A DNA stretch of 64,000 nucleotides from Salipaludibacillus sp047795645 (lineage in GTDB: Bacteria; Bacillota; Bacilli; Bacillales; Salisediminibacteriaceae): the NCBI RefSeq assembly GCF_047795645.1, contig NZ_CP181045.1, positions 4,340,001 to 4,404,000 on the forward strand, given 5' to 3'. Below, piece by piece: positions 1-8,514 of this stretch. The notes under the pieces are model-generated. The model ran no database searches, was not told the origin of the DNA, and worked only from the letters and a program-made list of their open reading frames with translations. How positions within the stretch are numbered: the first letter of the stretch is position 1; every line of letters starts with the position of its first letter. The position numbers and the translations under genes are program-made.

Positions 1-1318
1 CAGTTTCACTCATTACTTGTTTCACGTCATCGATAAAATGAGGATGTTGAAATTGAATCGCAGAAATATTAACGGATACAGGAATGTCTCCTAATCCTGC
101 TCGTTTCCACTGTACATTTTGATGACAAGCTTCTAGAAGTACCCACTTTCCTAATTCGTTAATAAAACCATTCTCTTCGGCGATAGGGATAAAGTCATCT
201 GGACTTATCAGTCCCTTATCAGGATCGTTCCAACGGATTAAGGCCTCGATACCATCGATTGCTAGATTTTTACTAGAGACTTTTGGTTGATAATAGAGTT
301 CAAATTCATTTTGCACTAATGCTGAAATTAAGCCATTTTCGATTTGGCAACGTTGTTGTATTCGATCTAATATCTCATCAGAAAAAGCGCGATGAGTATT
401 GTGTGGGTGGTTTTTCACCTCGTTCATTGCCATTTCTGCATTTTTGATCAAGATTTGTGCACTCTTTCCGTCTTCAGGCGCGACACTCGAGCCATATCGC
501 ATTGAAAGACGAATAGTCTCACCTTTAATCGAAAAAGGTCGTATCATAGTATCGTTAAGTTGCGCTATGAATTCGTTTAAAGTTCTTTTTTTGCTGTTAT
601 CTCCTTTTAAATATACGATAAATAAATCAGCAAAGTGGCGCGTAATTGCAGCATCAGGTGGCAGAAACTTTCGTAATCTCTCAGCGAAATCTAGGAGTAA
701 AGTATTACTAGGTTTTTCACCATAAGATTCATTAATAAAGCGAAATCGATTAATATCTATCGCTATGACTGCACGAGTTTCTCGAATTCTATCAAAGGAC
801 TGAAGATCTTTTGCTATATACGAGCGAAAATGTTTTATATTCATCAGCCCAGTTAAAGAGTCGAACCAAGTTAATTGCTTGATTTGTTGTTCGAAGGATT
901 CCTTTGCATCAAACATATGTGTTACATCAAACTGAAGACTAATAAAGTAAGTTGGCTTACTAGATTTTTCTTCAAAAATAGGGCTGATGATAAAATGATT
1001 CCAAAATATTGATCCATCTTTTTTGTAGTTTTTTAGTGTAACAGAAGTAGATGTCGAATTTTTGATTGCTTTCCGTATTTGATCTATATCTTCTTGATTG
1101 GTTTCTTCACCTTGAAGAAACCTACAGTTTGTAAACAATACCTCTTCTTTCTTATAACCTGTTATAGTTTCGAATTGCTTGTTGACATAAATAATTGGAT
1201 GATCGGGTAAATGGGGGTTAGTAATAATTGCACCAATACCCATCTTCTCAATTACTTTCAAAAAATCATCGGTGGAGAGGTGTGTCTGTAATGCTTCGAT
1301 AGCATGGTCCTTTCGCAA
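1..1318 (-). CDS. LOV (PAS) - degenerate GGDEF - EAL protein, C-terminus outside window
   Basis: Partial gene whose 3' end lies left of the window. It starts at TTG 1318, preceded by GGAGG. Residues about 10-120 form a PAS domain of the LOV type: the flavin-adduct motif NCRFLQ is present (Cys65) and a later NYKKDG..FWN stretch resembles YtvA. A GGDEF domain follows, but its signature is FADLF (residues 229-233), so cyclase activity is unlikely. The EAL domain begins at about residue 340 and carries EALIRW (E358), consistent with c-di-GMP phosphodiesterase activity; its later catalytic residues are off the window. The protein is inferred to be a blue-light-responsive c-di-GMP-degrading enzyme. 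Domain order is read directly; light response and activity are inference. Confidence 0.88.
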   Translation of the reverse strand, partial: MRKDHAIEALQTHLSTDDFLKVIEKMGIGAIITNPHLPDHPIIYVNKQFETITGYKKEEVLFTNCRFLQGEETNQEDIDQIRKAIKNSTSTSVTLKNYKKDGSIFWNHFIISPIFEEKSSKPTYFISLQFDVTHMFDAKESFEQQIKQLTWFDSLTGLMNIKHFRSYIAKDLQSFDRIRETRAVIAIDINRFRFINESYGEKPSNTLLLDFAERLRKFLPPDAAITRHFADLFIVYLKGDNSKKRTLNEFIAQLNDTMIRPFSIKGETIRLSMRYGSSVAPEDGKSAQILIKNAEMAMNEVKNHPHNTHRAFSDEILDRIQQRCQIENGLISALVQNEFELYYQPKVSSKNLAIDGIEALIRWNDPDKGLISPDDFIPIAEENGFINELGKWVLLEACHQNVQWKRAGLGDIPVSVNISAIQFQHPHFIDDVKQVMSET

Positions 1319-1410
1319 AACGTTTTCCTCCTTAAATGAGCCTAAATACACGGTTCAATCTACTTAATTTTATTATACCTTTTATTGAATCCTTTAAAAC
1401 TAATTAATCA

Positions 1411-1451
1411 GAAATAAAGACCCAGCTTGATTTATCCTTAAGCTGGGTCTT
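1411..1451 (-). terminator. terminator after the synthase gene
   Basis: A 12-bp perfect stem (AAGACCCAGCTT with AAGCTGGGTCTT) is followed on the minus strand by TTTATTTC. It lies between the end of the phytoene/squalene-synthase-like gene and the start of the LOV-EAL gene, so it probably separates the two leftward units. Confidence 0.75.
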
Positions 1452-1495
1452 GTCGCTGAGAACTTATATAATTTTTAATGTGCTAAAATGATCCA

Positions 1496-2317
1496 CTACG
1501 TTCTATTTGTGATTTCTTGAACTGTTTCTTCTACTTCTGATCGAGTTATTTTTTCTCTACCATCTTTTAGCGCTTTTAATGTTTTATTAGCCAATGCTAA
1601 TGGGATTTTACAGAAAAGTAGAATGCTTCGGCTGTTGATGTCTTTCATGTATTCATCACCTAAAGCTAAATTCTTTTCCGCATATTCAAATGTTTCGTCT
1701 ATATCCCATACAGTAGGGATAAAAGAGACACCGCGTTCTTTATCTTCAAGTTGATTACGTAAGATGTTGACCGTTTGTAGACCCCGTCCATATGCTATGG
1801 CTAGGTCACGGTCCGTTTTCGTCCCGTCCCGCCATTCCCAAATATCGGATAGCATCACACCAACTAAACCAGCTACGTAATAGGTGTAGTCATTCAAGTC
1901 TTCTTTTGTTTTTATATGCCAATTTTTATATGCCCATTTAGCCATTCCGTAAGCCATGATACTTGTAGATTCTTGTACTTTTTCAACAATGCCTGGTGGA
2001 CAAGTGGCGATCCAGTCTCCGAGCCTTAATGTCACTTCAGGGAGAAGGTGTTTATAAGGATCAATTAATTGAAGATATGCTTCATTATCAAATGTTTCGT
2101 CTAATAATGCTCCTGTTTCTTTAAGCAAATACTGTTTCGACGGTGAATCTAGCATCGAATTATCCTCAATTTCATCTATCGCACGCATGCATAAGTATGC
2201 TGAGGCAACGGTCTTTTTCAAAGTAGGTTCCAGAAGAGAGATAGGTATGTAGAAGGTTCTGCTTGTGAGTTTCAACATACGCATCGCATCTTTTTGTAGT
2301 GTTTTTTCGTTACTCAA
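1496..2317 (-). CDS. phytoene/squalene synthase family protein
   Basis: A 273-aa protein of the head-to-head prenyl synthase family. The two Asp-rich Mg-diphosphate sites are visible: AIDEIEDN near residue 66, and NILRNQLEDKERG near residue 185 in the place of the usual NxxRDxxED. It opens TLQKDAMRMLKLTSRTFYIPI, as the family does. The start is TTG 2317 with GAGGAGG upstream. The product (squalene, dehydrosqualene or phytoene) cannot be read from the sequence, and no desaturase or second synthase is nearby, so a role in carotenoid or hopanoid formation is only inferred. Confidence 0.85.
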   Translation of the reverse strand: MSNEKTLQKDAMRMLKLTSRTFYIPISLLEPTLKKTVASAYLCMRAIDEIEDNSMLDSPSKQYLLKETGALLDETFDNEAYLQLIDPYKHLLPEVTLRLGDWIATCPPGIVEKVQESTSIMAYGMAKWAYKNWHIKTKEDLNDYTYYVAGLVGVMLSDIWEWRDGTKTDRDLAIAYGRGLQTVNILRNQLEDKERGVSFIPTVWDIDETFEYAEKNLALGDEYMKDINSRSILLFCKIPLALANKTLKALKDGREKITRSEVEETVQEITNRT

Positions 2318-2471
2318 CGTTATCTACCTCCTCAAACTTCTTTTTCTATCATGTAACAATCTATTGAGACATTCGTCCGAAACAATAGAAAAACATTAGT
2401 ACTCTTATTATAACTTAAATCGTCTTTATGTCATAATCATAACCTATTTTTTAATCGGAAATAGAAGAAGT

Positions 2472-3899
2472 TTAACTCAAGAACCAATCAAGCACAAACG
2501 GCACGATTGCGTATAAAACGGTTGTGATCATAGCCGCTATCAAGGCTGGCTTAAATTTAAATTGAGCATATTCGATCACGGATAAGCCTAATATTTTTGA
2601 AATAGTAACAGTATCATCGCTTAAAGGCGATGCAAAAGCTCCAAATGAGCCACTAGCAAAAACAGCGCCGATAACCAAAGGTAACGATACGTCTGCAGCA
2701 AATGACAGCGAAACCCCCAGAGGCATTAAAATTCCCCATGTTCCCCAAGCAGAACCGATAAAATATGAAATTGTTGATCCGAACAAAAAAAGTAGAGGCG
2801 TGATAAATGCATGAGGAATCCAACCAGTATGCGCTGTAATAAAACTGGAGAAACCTAAGTCATCTGTGACAGACGATAATCCCCAAACGACCGATAGTAA
2901 GACAATGACCGACATGAGTTCATTCCCGCCGGTAATAAAACTGTTGATGAGATCAGATAATTTAAATTTCTGGAATAACAATGACGCAATTAAAGCGAAA
3001 ACAGTAATAATGAGGGCAACAACCATCGCTTGAAGAACGTCAGCTTGAATAAATGCCTGGAAAAACCCTACGCCAATTTCCTTCCCATCCCACCATGTTA
3101 AAAATAAGGTGAGACTGATGACCAAGATTATCGGAATCAGTAAATTCCACGGTTTTGTAGGTAAGTCTCTTGAAACGGCTGGGTGACAATTGTGCCAATC
3201 ATCCTCTTCCTCCTCCACATCGTTTTCATCGATTTTTGTAGCTGCATCAGTATGAGAATGATGAAAAAAACTTAAGTAAATCCCAAGTAAAATGATAACA
3301 ATAGCAAAGAAGTTAAACGGGATACTTTGGATGAACAATGAATAAGGGGCGAATGTCCCTCCTTCATTTTCAACAGATATTTGAATGACAGATACCATGT
3401 ACCCGACAAAAGCTGTTGCAATTGGTATTAAAACGATCACTGGAGTCGCGGTTGTTTCAATTACAAAACCTAGCTCTTTTGTCGACATTTTCACTTTTTT
3501 TAATAAAGCTTTCATAATTGGTGCAATGGTGACAAAGCGAAAGGTAGGCGCACTGAATGTGCCGATTGTAGAGACGTATGTCAATAATAGTGCTTGTTTT
3601 TTGGTCGTGATTTTTTCGGCGGCGGTTTCAACAAATCCTTTGATTCCACCACTATATTTTATCATCCCGACTAGGCCAGAAAATGCATATAAAAAGACGA
3701 GAATCTTTATATTATTTTCATCAATAAGAGCTTCGACGATGTAGGTGAGCATCGTCTGAATTCCACCTAATACCGTAGGAGATTCAAGATACGATCCAAC
3801 TAAAAGCCCAATGATTAATGCAGCAAGGACTTGTCGTGTAAAAATCGCGATCGGTATAACTAACAAAAACGGTACAATTGATATCCAATTCCCTGTCAT
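2472..3899 (-). CDS. Na+/H+ antiporter NhaC family protein
   Basis: A 475-aa multi-pass membrane protein of the NhaC/ArgO-like antiporter family. It has about ten to twelve hydrophobic segments and a family-typical conserved stretch, SAWGTWGILMPLGVSL, followed by GAVFASGSFGAFASPLSDDTV. A long acidic cytoplasmic loop (DENDVEEEEDDW) lies near the middle. ATG 3899 is preferred over GTG 3902 because AGGTGAG stands 8 nt upstream. Such carriers exchange Na+ for H+ or carry organic substrates, for instance malate/lactate in MleN; which applies here is unknown. It is monocistronic, or loosely linked to the downstream synthase gene by a 154-bp gap. Confidence 0.88.
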   Translation of the reverse strand: MTGNWISIVPFLLVIPIAIFTRQVLAALIIGLLVGSYLESPTVLGGIQTMLTYIVEALIDENNIKILVFLYAFSGLVGMIKYSGGIKGFVETAAEKITTKKQALLLTYVSTIGTFSAPTFRFVTIAPIMKALLKKVKMSTKELGFVIETTATPVIVLIPIATAFVGYMVSVIQISVENEGGTFAPYSLFIQSIPFNFFAIVIILLGIYLSFFHHSHTDAATKIDENDVEEEEDDWHNCHPAVSRDLPTKPWNLLIPIILVISLTLFLTWWDGKEIGVGFFQAFIQADVLQAMVVALIITVFALIASLLFQKFKLSDLINSFITGGNELMSVIVLLSVVWGLSSVTDDLGFSSFITAHTGWIPHAFITPLLFLFGSTISYFIGSAWGTWGILMPLGVSLSFAADVSLPLVIGAVFASGSFGAFASPLSDDTVTISKILGLSVIEYAQFKFKPALIAAMITTVLYAIVPFVLDWFLS

Positions 3900-4132
3900 C
3901 ACGGCATCTCACCTGTCTAAGTGGATTTCATACTGCTTCTTAGACTATGGAGATAGCGAAATATTATGTAATACCCTGTATATATTTTTAGTAATAATAT
4001 CGCTTTACCGAAGGAGAATTGGCACTTAGATATCCGATATTTTCCTGAAAAGGGCTGAAATAATCTGATAATTTTGCTGAAAAAACACAACTTAAAAAAG
4101 TGTAAATGGATTTTGAGAAAGAAGGTGTAAAG

Positions 4133-4390
4133 GTGGCTAGGAGGAATAAAATTCTCGTTCCTGGGGCTCGTGAGGTATTAGACCAATTAAAAGCGAGGTT
4201 GATAAATGTCCCAAACTCGACGACGGCAAAATATGAAGTAGCAAAAGAACAAGGGATTCAATTTAATAAAGGCGATAACGGAAATATAAAAGCTAGAGAT
4301 GCAGGTAAAGTCGGTGGCAGTATTGGGGGAAATATGGTTCGAGAAATGGTGAAAATGGCCGAGCATGAACTGATAAATAAGAAAAAATAA
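4133..4390 (+). CDS. alpha/beta-type small acid-soluble spore protein
   Basis: An 85-aa spore DNA-binding protein. The N-terminal LVPGAREVLDQLK and C-terminal RDAGKVGGSIGGNMVREMV segments match the two conserved blocks of alpha/beta SASPs. YEVAKEQGIQF corresponds to the GPR protease cleavage site. It has about 12 extra residues between the first block and the cleavage site compared with classical SspA/B. GTG 4133 is chosen over ATG 4106 because GAAGGTG lies 5 nt upstream and family members begin MAR. Expression in the forespore under sigma G is expected, but I could not identify that promoter with confidence. It is good evidence that the host sporulates. Confidence 0.9.
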   Translation: MARRNKILVPGAREVLDQLKARLINVPNSTTAKYEVAKEQGIQFNKGDNGNIKARDAGKVGGSIGGNMVREMVKMAEHELINKKK

Positions 4391-4432
4391 CTGTAGATTG
4401 TCCTGGAAAATTAGCGAAAAGTAGGCATTAAT

Positions 4433-4471
4433 CCCCTTTCCTTTAAATATAAAGTACAGGAGGAAAGGGGG
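4433..4471 (+). promoter_or_regulatory. hairpin covering the ribosome-binding region of the lipoprotein gene
   Basis: CCCCTTTCC (4433-4441) can pair with GGAAAGGGG (4462-4470). The 3' arm is the only purine-rich Shine-Dalgarno candidate upstream of ATG 4485. No U-tract follows, so this is more likely to affect translation than to terminate transcription. Confidence 0.4.
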
Positions 4472-4484
4472 ACATCATAAATAA

Positions 4485-6137
4485 ATGAAAATGCTTTGTT
4501 TCGCTTTGGTTTTTGTTATATTACTGGGATGTAATCAGTCAGAAGAGGTGGATCAAAATAACAAAGGGGAGGATGCAGATCAGATTGAAGTTAAGGTGAA
4601 TACTGAGGAAAAAATAGATAGTTCTGAGAGCAAACCTAAGCAGGAAGAAAAAGAAATAGAAGAAAAAGTAAGTGAAGATATTTCGTTGCAAAAGCAGACG
4701 ATAGCAAAGATAGCTTATTCACTCATCGATAAAAATGATATCGATGTAGAATACGAAAGTGATCAAATTGAAAGTTTTCCCGAAGAATACACAGAAATGA
4801 AGGGGATTTTAACTTTTCGAGGTAGTCATTTAAGAGATTCTCCTTCGTTTGGAAATGTGAAAATCGCCGAAAAGAAGCTAGAAGAAAAGTGGAGCATGAT
4901 GACGGATCGAAGTCCAAATTGGGGTGGTGGTTCAGGCTGGACTGGTCAACCCGTCATTATTGAATGGGACCCTGAAGTGAGAGAAATAATGAATATCAAA
5001 GAGAAGTTTAGAGAGCTAGATAATTTCAAAGAAGTTATTTTTGGTTCGTTAGATGGAAATGTTTATTTTTTAGATTTTGAATCAGGAGAAAAATCAAGAG
5101 AGCCTATTCAAGTAGGAAATCCGATTAAAGGAAGTATATCGGTTGATCCTAGGGGATACCCATTGTTGTATGTAGGCGATGGTGTACCCGAAAAGGCTGA
5201 GATAGGTTGGCGAATTTATGACTTGATTGATCAAAATATGCTGTATTTTCAGAAGGGATTAGATTCACATGCGTATCGATCATGGGGAGCATTTGATGGT
5301 TCGGCGATTGTGAACAGGGAGACGGATACGTTAGTTTTAGGCGGAGAGAATGGTATGTTTTATCAAATGAGGTTGAATACGCAATTTAGATTAGGAGAAA
5401 AAGACATAGAAATTGATCCGGAAATTATTAAATATAGATATCAAATTGAAGGCAATGACTTTCAAGGGATTGAAAACTCAGTAGCGGTGTACAAAAATAT
5501 TGCCTACTTTGCTGATAATGCTGGTAGTTTGCAAGCAATAGATTTACGGGACTTACAACCAATATGGGCATTGCCAGCTTTAGATGATACCGACTCCACA
5601 ATCGTTATCGAAGAAGAGGAAGATAATCCATTTCTTTTTACGGGCTCAGAAGTTGATAACATTGGAAAAGATGGAGACTCTTACTTAAGGAAAATTAATG
5701 GATTAACTGGAGAGGTTGTCTGGAAAAAAGAGTATTCAGCGTTCTATTATCCGGGGGTTGTCGGTGGTGTGTTAGCGACTCCGATAGTTGGTGAACAGGA
5801 AATAGATGATGTAGTCATCTACACAATCGCAAGACATAAACAACGGTACGCAGGAATAATGGTTGCGTTAGACAAAGATACCGGGGAAGAAGTATGGAAC
5901 TGGGAAATGCCTAATTATGCATGGAGTTCACCTGTCGCTATTTATGATGAGGATGGAACGAGTTATATCATACAAGCCGATTCCGTCGGAAATATCTACT
6001 TATTAGAAGGAGAATCAGGTGTTATAGTAGATGAAATTAACATGGGTTCAAATATAGAAGCTTCGCCTATTGTATATGAGAATACAATCATCGTTGCATC
6101 TAGAGGCGGGGAAATATTCGGGATAACGATAAAATGA
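4485..6137 (+). CDS. lipoprotein with PQQ-like beta-propeller repeats
   Basis: A 550-aa secreted lipoprotein. A short signal sequence ends in the lipobox LLGC (Cys16), followed by a ~55-residue Glu/Lys-rich linker that would tether the domain to the membrane. The rest consists of blade-type repeats such as VIFGSLDGNVYFLDFESG, AYFADNAGSLQAIDLRDL and GIMVALDKDTGEEVWNWEMP, typical of PQQ-like/BamB-type propellers that do not necessarily bind PQQ. The C-terminal repeat ends IIVASRGGEIFGITIK. The role is unknown; protein scaffolding or carbohydrate binding are the usual guesses. ATG 4485 stands unusually far (about 13 nt) from the G-rich SD; ATG 4491 is an alternative. Confidence 0.85.
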   Translation: MKMLCFALVFVILLGCNQSEEVDQNNKGEDADQIEVKVNTEEKIDSSESKPKQEEKEIEEKVSEDISLQKQTIAKIAYSLIDKNDIDVEYESDQIESFPEEYTEMKGILTFRGSHLRDSPSFGNVKIAEKKLEEKWSMMTDRSPNWGGGSGWTGQPVIIEWDPEVREIMNIKEKFRELDNFKEVIFGSLDGNVYFLDFESGEKSREPIQVGNPIKGSISVDPRGYPLLYVGDGVPEKAEIGWRIYDLIDQNMLYFQKGLDSHAYRSWGAFDGSAIVNRETDTLVLGGENGMFYQMRLNTQFRLGEKDIEIDPEIIKYRYQIEGNDFQGIENSVAVYKNIAYFADNAGSLQAIDLRDLQPIWALPALDDTDSTIVIEEEEDNPFLFTGSEVDNIGKDGDSYLRKINGLTGEVVWKKEYSAFYYPGVVGGVLATPIVGEQEIDDVVIYTIARHKQRYAGIMVALDKDTGEEVWNWEMPNYAWSSPVAIYDEDGTSYIIQADSVGNIYLLEGESGVIVDEINMGSNIEASPIVYENTIIVASRGGEIFGITIK

Positions 6138-6143
6138 AGGTTA

Positions 6144-6165
6144 GCCGCAACAGGTTTGTTGCGGC
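6144..6165 (+). terminator. inverted repeat after the lipoprotein gene
   Basis: GCCGCAACA (6144-6152) and TGTTGCGGC (6157-6165) form a perfect 9-bp stem with a 4-nt loop, 6 nt after the lipoprotein stop codon. It lacks a U-tract, so terminator function is likely but not certain. Confidence 0.5.
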
Positions 6166-6179
6166 GTAATTCGTATGCT

Positions 6180-7585
6180 CGATTGACTTTCTAGTAAAAA
6201 ATTTATCGTTTTCCGCCAGAAGACTCCCTCTTCCATCGCGAGAAGGGCTTTTAGCCATGGCGGTTGGCGATAGCCAACAGACTCACCTCATGATATGATT
6301 AGAACATACGTTTGCAAATGAAGTGATGTCATGTTAGTAAAAAAAGCGTTCAAATTTCGTATTTTTCCTAATCCGAAACAAGTCGAGCTCATTCATAAAA
6401 CGCTCGGTTGTTCAAGATTCGTGTTCAATTTCTTCCTCAGTAAGCAGAAGCAAAAAGACGCTTACTGGTACATCGTCGAAGAAATGGTGCAAAACGGTCA
6501 TCTCCCTTCAAATAACTGGAAAGGAGAGTTTTTCAACAAATACGCGTCAGTTAAGGCGGTTCGCCAATTAAAAGAGCATTATCCTTTTTTAAAAGAAGTG
6601 GATAGTATTTCCTTGCAAAAGTCCGTTGAAAACCTCGCTGATTCTTACCAAAGGTATTATAAAAAACAAAACAAAGCTCCTAAGTTTAAAAGTAAAAAGA
6701 ACAAGATACAGTCCTATGTCACGAAGCACACCAATGGAAATATCGCTATTTTAGGTAAACACATCACGTTGCCGAAGCTTGGTCTTGTTCGGTTTTCTAA
6801 AAGTCGTGACGTGGATGGGCGAATCATAAATGTGACCATACGACGCAATCCAAGTGGTAAGTACTTTGTGTCAATCTTAGCTGAAACAGACGTCGTTGAG
6901 ATGCCGAAGACAAACACCAGTACAGGCGTTGATCTAGGACTAAAAGACTTCGCTATCCTTGCAGATGGAACAAGATATAGAAACCATCGTTATTTTAAGT
7001 CGTTAGAACAAAAGGTAGCAAAGGCTCAACAGGTTCTATCAAAGCTAGTGATTGGTTCTAGCAACTGGAACAAGCAACGAATCAACGTCGCACGCATTCA
7101 CGAAAAGATTGAAAACAAGCGGATAGATTTCTTGCATAAGACCTCGACCGATATTATCAAGAACCACGATATTATCGGAATGGAGAGTCTGCAAGTATCG
7201 AACATGATGAAAAATAAGAAAATAGATGCATCCATCGCTGATGCATCTTGGTTTCAATTTAAGAGCTTGTTAATATATAAAGCAAAATGATACGGGAAGG
7301 CGGTGTTGGAAGTGAGTGAAACCTTCCCTAGCTCCCAACGTTGTTCAAGTTGCGGCTATAAAAACAAAGACGTTAAAGATCTGAATGCGCGTGAATGGAC
7401 ATGTATTTGTGGCATGCATCACGACCGCGATATGAACGCAGGATTAAATCTCAAACATGAAGCTATAAGGCTTCTAACCATCGGTGCGACGGGGATAGCC
7501 TAATCAAAACTTTCGGTTACGAAGGTGTTCTTAGGAATCCCCCACTTCAAACAGCTCGCAAGCTGTTAAGTGGCGGGTGGTTCAA
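6180..7585 (+). mobile_element. IS200/IS605-family element, TnpB only
   Basis: The element contains one tnpB-like reading frame and no tnpA. The right end has the structure usual for these elements: a stem CACTT..AACAGCT / AGCTGTTAAGTG (about 7543-7572), then GCGGGTGGTTCA ending near 7584. This end also corresponds to the expected 3' end of an omega (guide) RNA. The left end lies somewhere in 6180-6330, which holds several short hairpins (GCCATGGC; GTTGGCGATAGCCAAC) but no clear boundary. The left limit given here is approximate. No target-site duplication is expected for this family. Confidence 0.7.
6331..7503 (+). pseudogene. tnpB (IS605 OrfB-type RNA-guided nuclease), interrupted by an in-frame TGA
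   Basis: The reading frame runs from ATG 6331 to TAA 7503 with a single TGA at 7288-7290 and no frameshift. Family members normally have Trp in the context YKAK-W-YG at this point, so a TGG-to-TGA change is the simplest explanation. RuvC residues are intact: D201 (TGVDLGLKD), E285 (GMESL) and D367 (HHDRDMN). The zinc finger reads CSSCG then TCICG, one residue short of the usual CxxC in the second knuckle, which may be a second defect. The truncated 319-aa product would lack the zinc finger and the last catalytic Asp. Readthrough cannot be excluded. Confidence 0.85.
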
Positions 7586-8442
7586 AATTGGACAACTGGA
7601 TTAGCTAGCTCTGCAAAACCTTTGATATGACATTCTAGAACATCGCCGTCTCTAATAACAGTTGGCCCTGGTGTGCCTGTTAGGATGACATCCCCTGGGA
7701 GTAAAGTAGTCGATTGCGAAAGATAAGCAACAATATCCCATGGGTGGTAAATGGTATTTGCTGTGCTATTTTCATGCATTACTTGCTTGTTTTTCACTGT
7801 TTTAATTTTGATGGCAAGAATATCATCGACTTCATCGATGGTCAGTATATGTGGTCCAAAGCTAAAGAAGGTATCAAAACTTTTCGATCTAGCTAGAAAG
7901 CGGGGATTAGCCGCATGAATGTCTGCTTCTGTCATATCTAAACCTGTTGTCAGTCCGGCAACGACGTTGGGAACTTCCTCAACTGAAATATTTTTGCATT
8001 TGGTTCCAATAACAATAACTAGTTCGGCTTCTCCAGTGGTTCGAGTCGAGTGAGTAGGGATTTCAATTTTTTCATTCGCACCAATCACAGTTGTGACAGG
8101 TTTCAGAAACGTGACAGGATTTACAGGAGGTAAGCTAGTAATCTCTGTTATATCTGTAACGTAGTTTAGACCTATTCCCCAAATAGTACGAGGATATCTA
8201 ATCGGAGGCGCGTATTCGCATTCGTTGAAAGCAATCGTCTCCATTTGTTCTATATTTTCCTCTCCACCAGTAGAAAACCATGACGCGATTTCTGGCAATT
8301 GATTTTTTTCAATAACAGTAAGAAGGCTGCGAGACCAACTTTTATCTTCTTTGTTATTAACTGTTTTCATTAAGATGAGTCCATCTTTACCAACAATCGC
8401 TAATTCGTCGATTTGGTTGATTTTTACCATTGCAAGTTTCAT
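7582..8442 (-). CDS. fumarylacetoacetate hydrolase (FAH) family protein
   Basis: A 286-aa protein with a C-terminal FAH fold from about residue 80. The sequence GIGLNYVTD is followed by the metal-binding region GEAELVIVIG and then ARSKSFDTFFSFGP and GDVILTGTPG, all in family order. FAH enzymes hydrolyse or decarboxylate acylpyruvate-like substrates; some act as ureidoglycolate lyases, which would suit this locus, but substrate cannot be read. It is the last gene of the leftward allantoinase-amidase-FAH unit (73-nt gap from the amidase). Its TGA stop (7584-7582) lies in the TTCA that ends the IS element, so the insertion may have supplied or preserved the stop. Confidence 0.85.
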   Translation of the reverse strand: MKLAMVKINQIDELAIVGKDGLILMKTVNNKEDKSWSRSLLTVIEKNQLPEIASWFSTGGEENIEQMETIAFNECEYAPPIRYPRTIWGIGLNYVTDITEITSLPPVNPVTFLKPVTTVIGANEKIEIPTHSTRTTGEAELVIVIGTKCKNISVEEVPNVVAGLTTGLDMTEADIHAANPRFLARSKSFDTFFSFGPHILTIDEVDDILAIKIKTVKNKQVMHENSTANTIYHPWDIVAYLSQSTTLLPGDVILTGTPGPTVIRDGDVLECHIKGFAELANPVVQF

Positions 8443-8514
8443 ATTGTCTCTCCAATCTTAATATTAGCTTTGTTTTTAAGTATGTGTGAGATGGGTGAAG
8501 TGGCGTCGAGTTTA

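Noticed and set aside
4030..4100. Further copy of the GCTGAAA repeat family
   Set aside because: GGGCTGAAAT and TTGCTGAAAA occur 30 bp apart but the TATGCACAAA partner motif is absent; too weak to call.
7303..7503. Separate small zinc-ribbon protein
   Set aside because: It is in the same frame as the upstream tnpB part and carries the tnpB zinc finger and last RuvC Asp, so it is the end of the interrupted gene.
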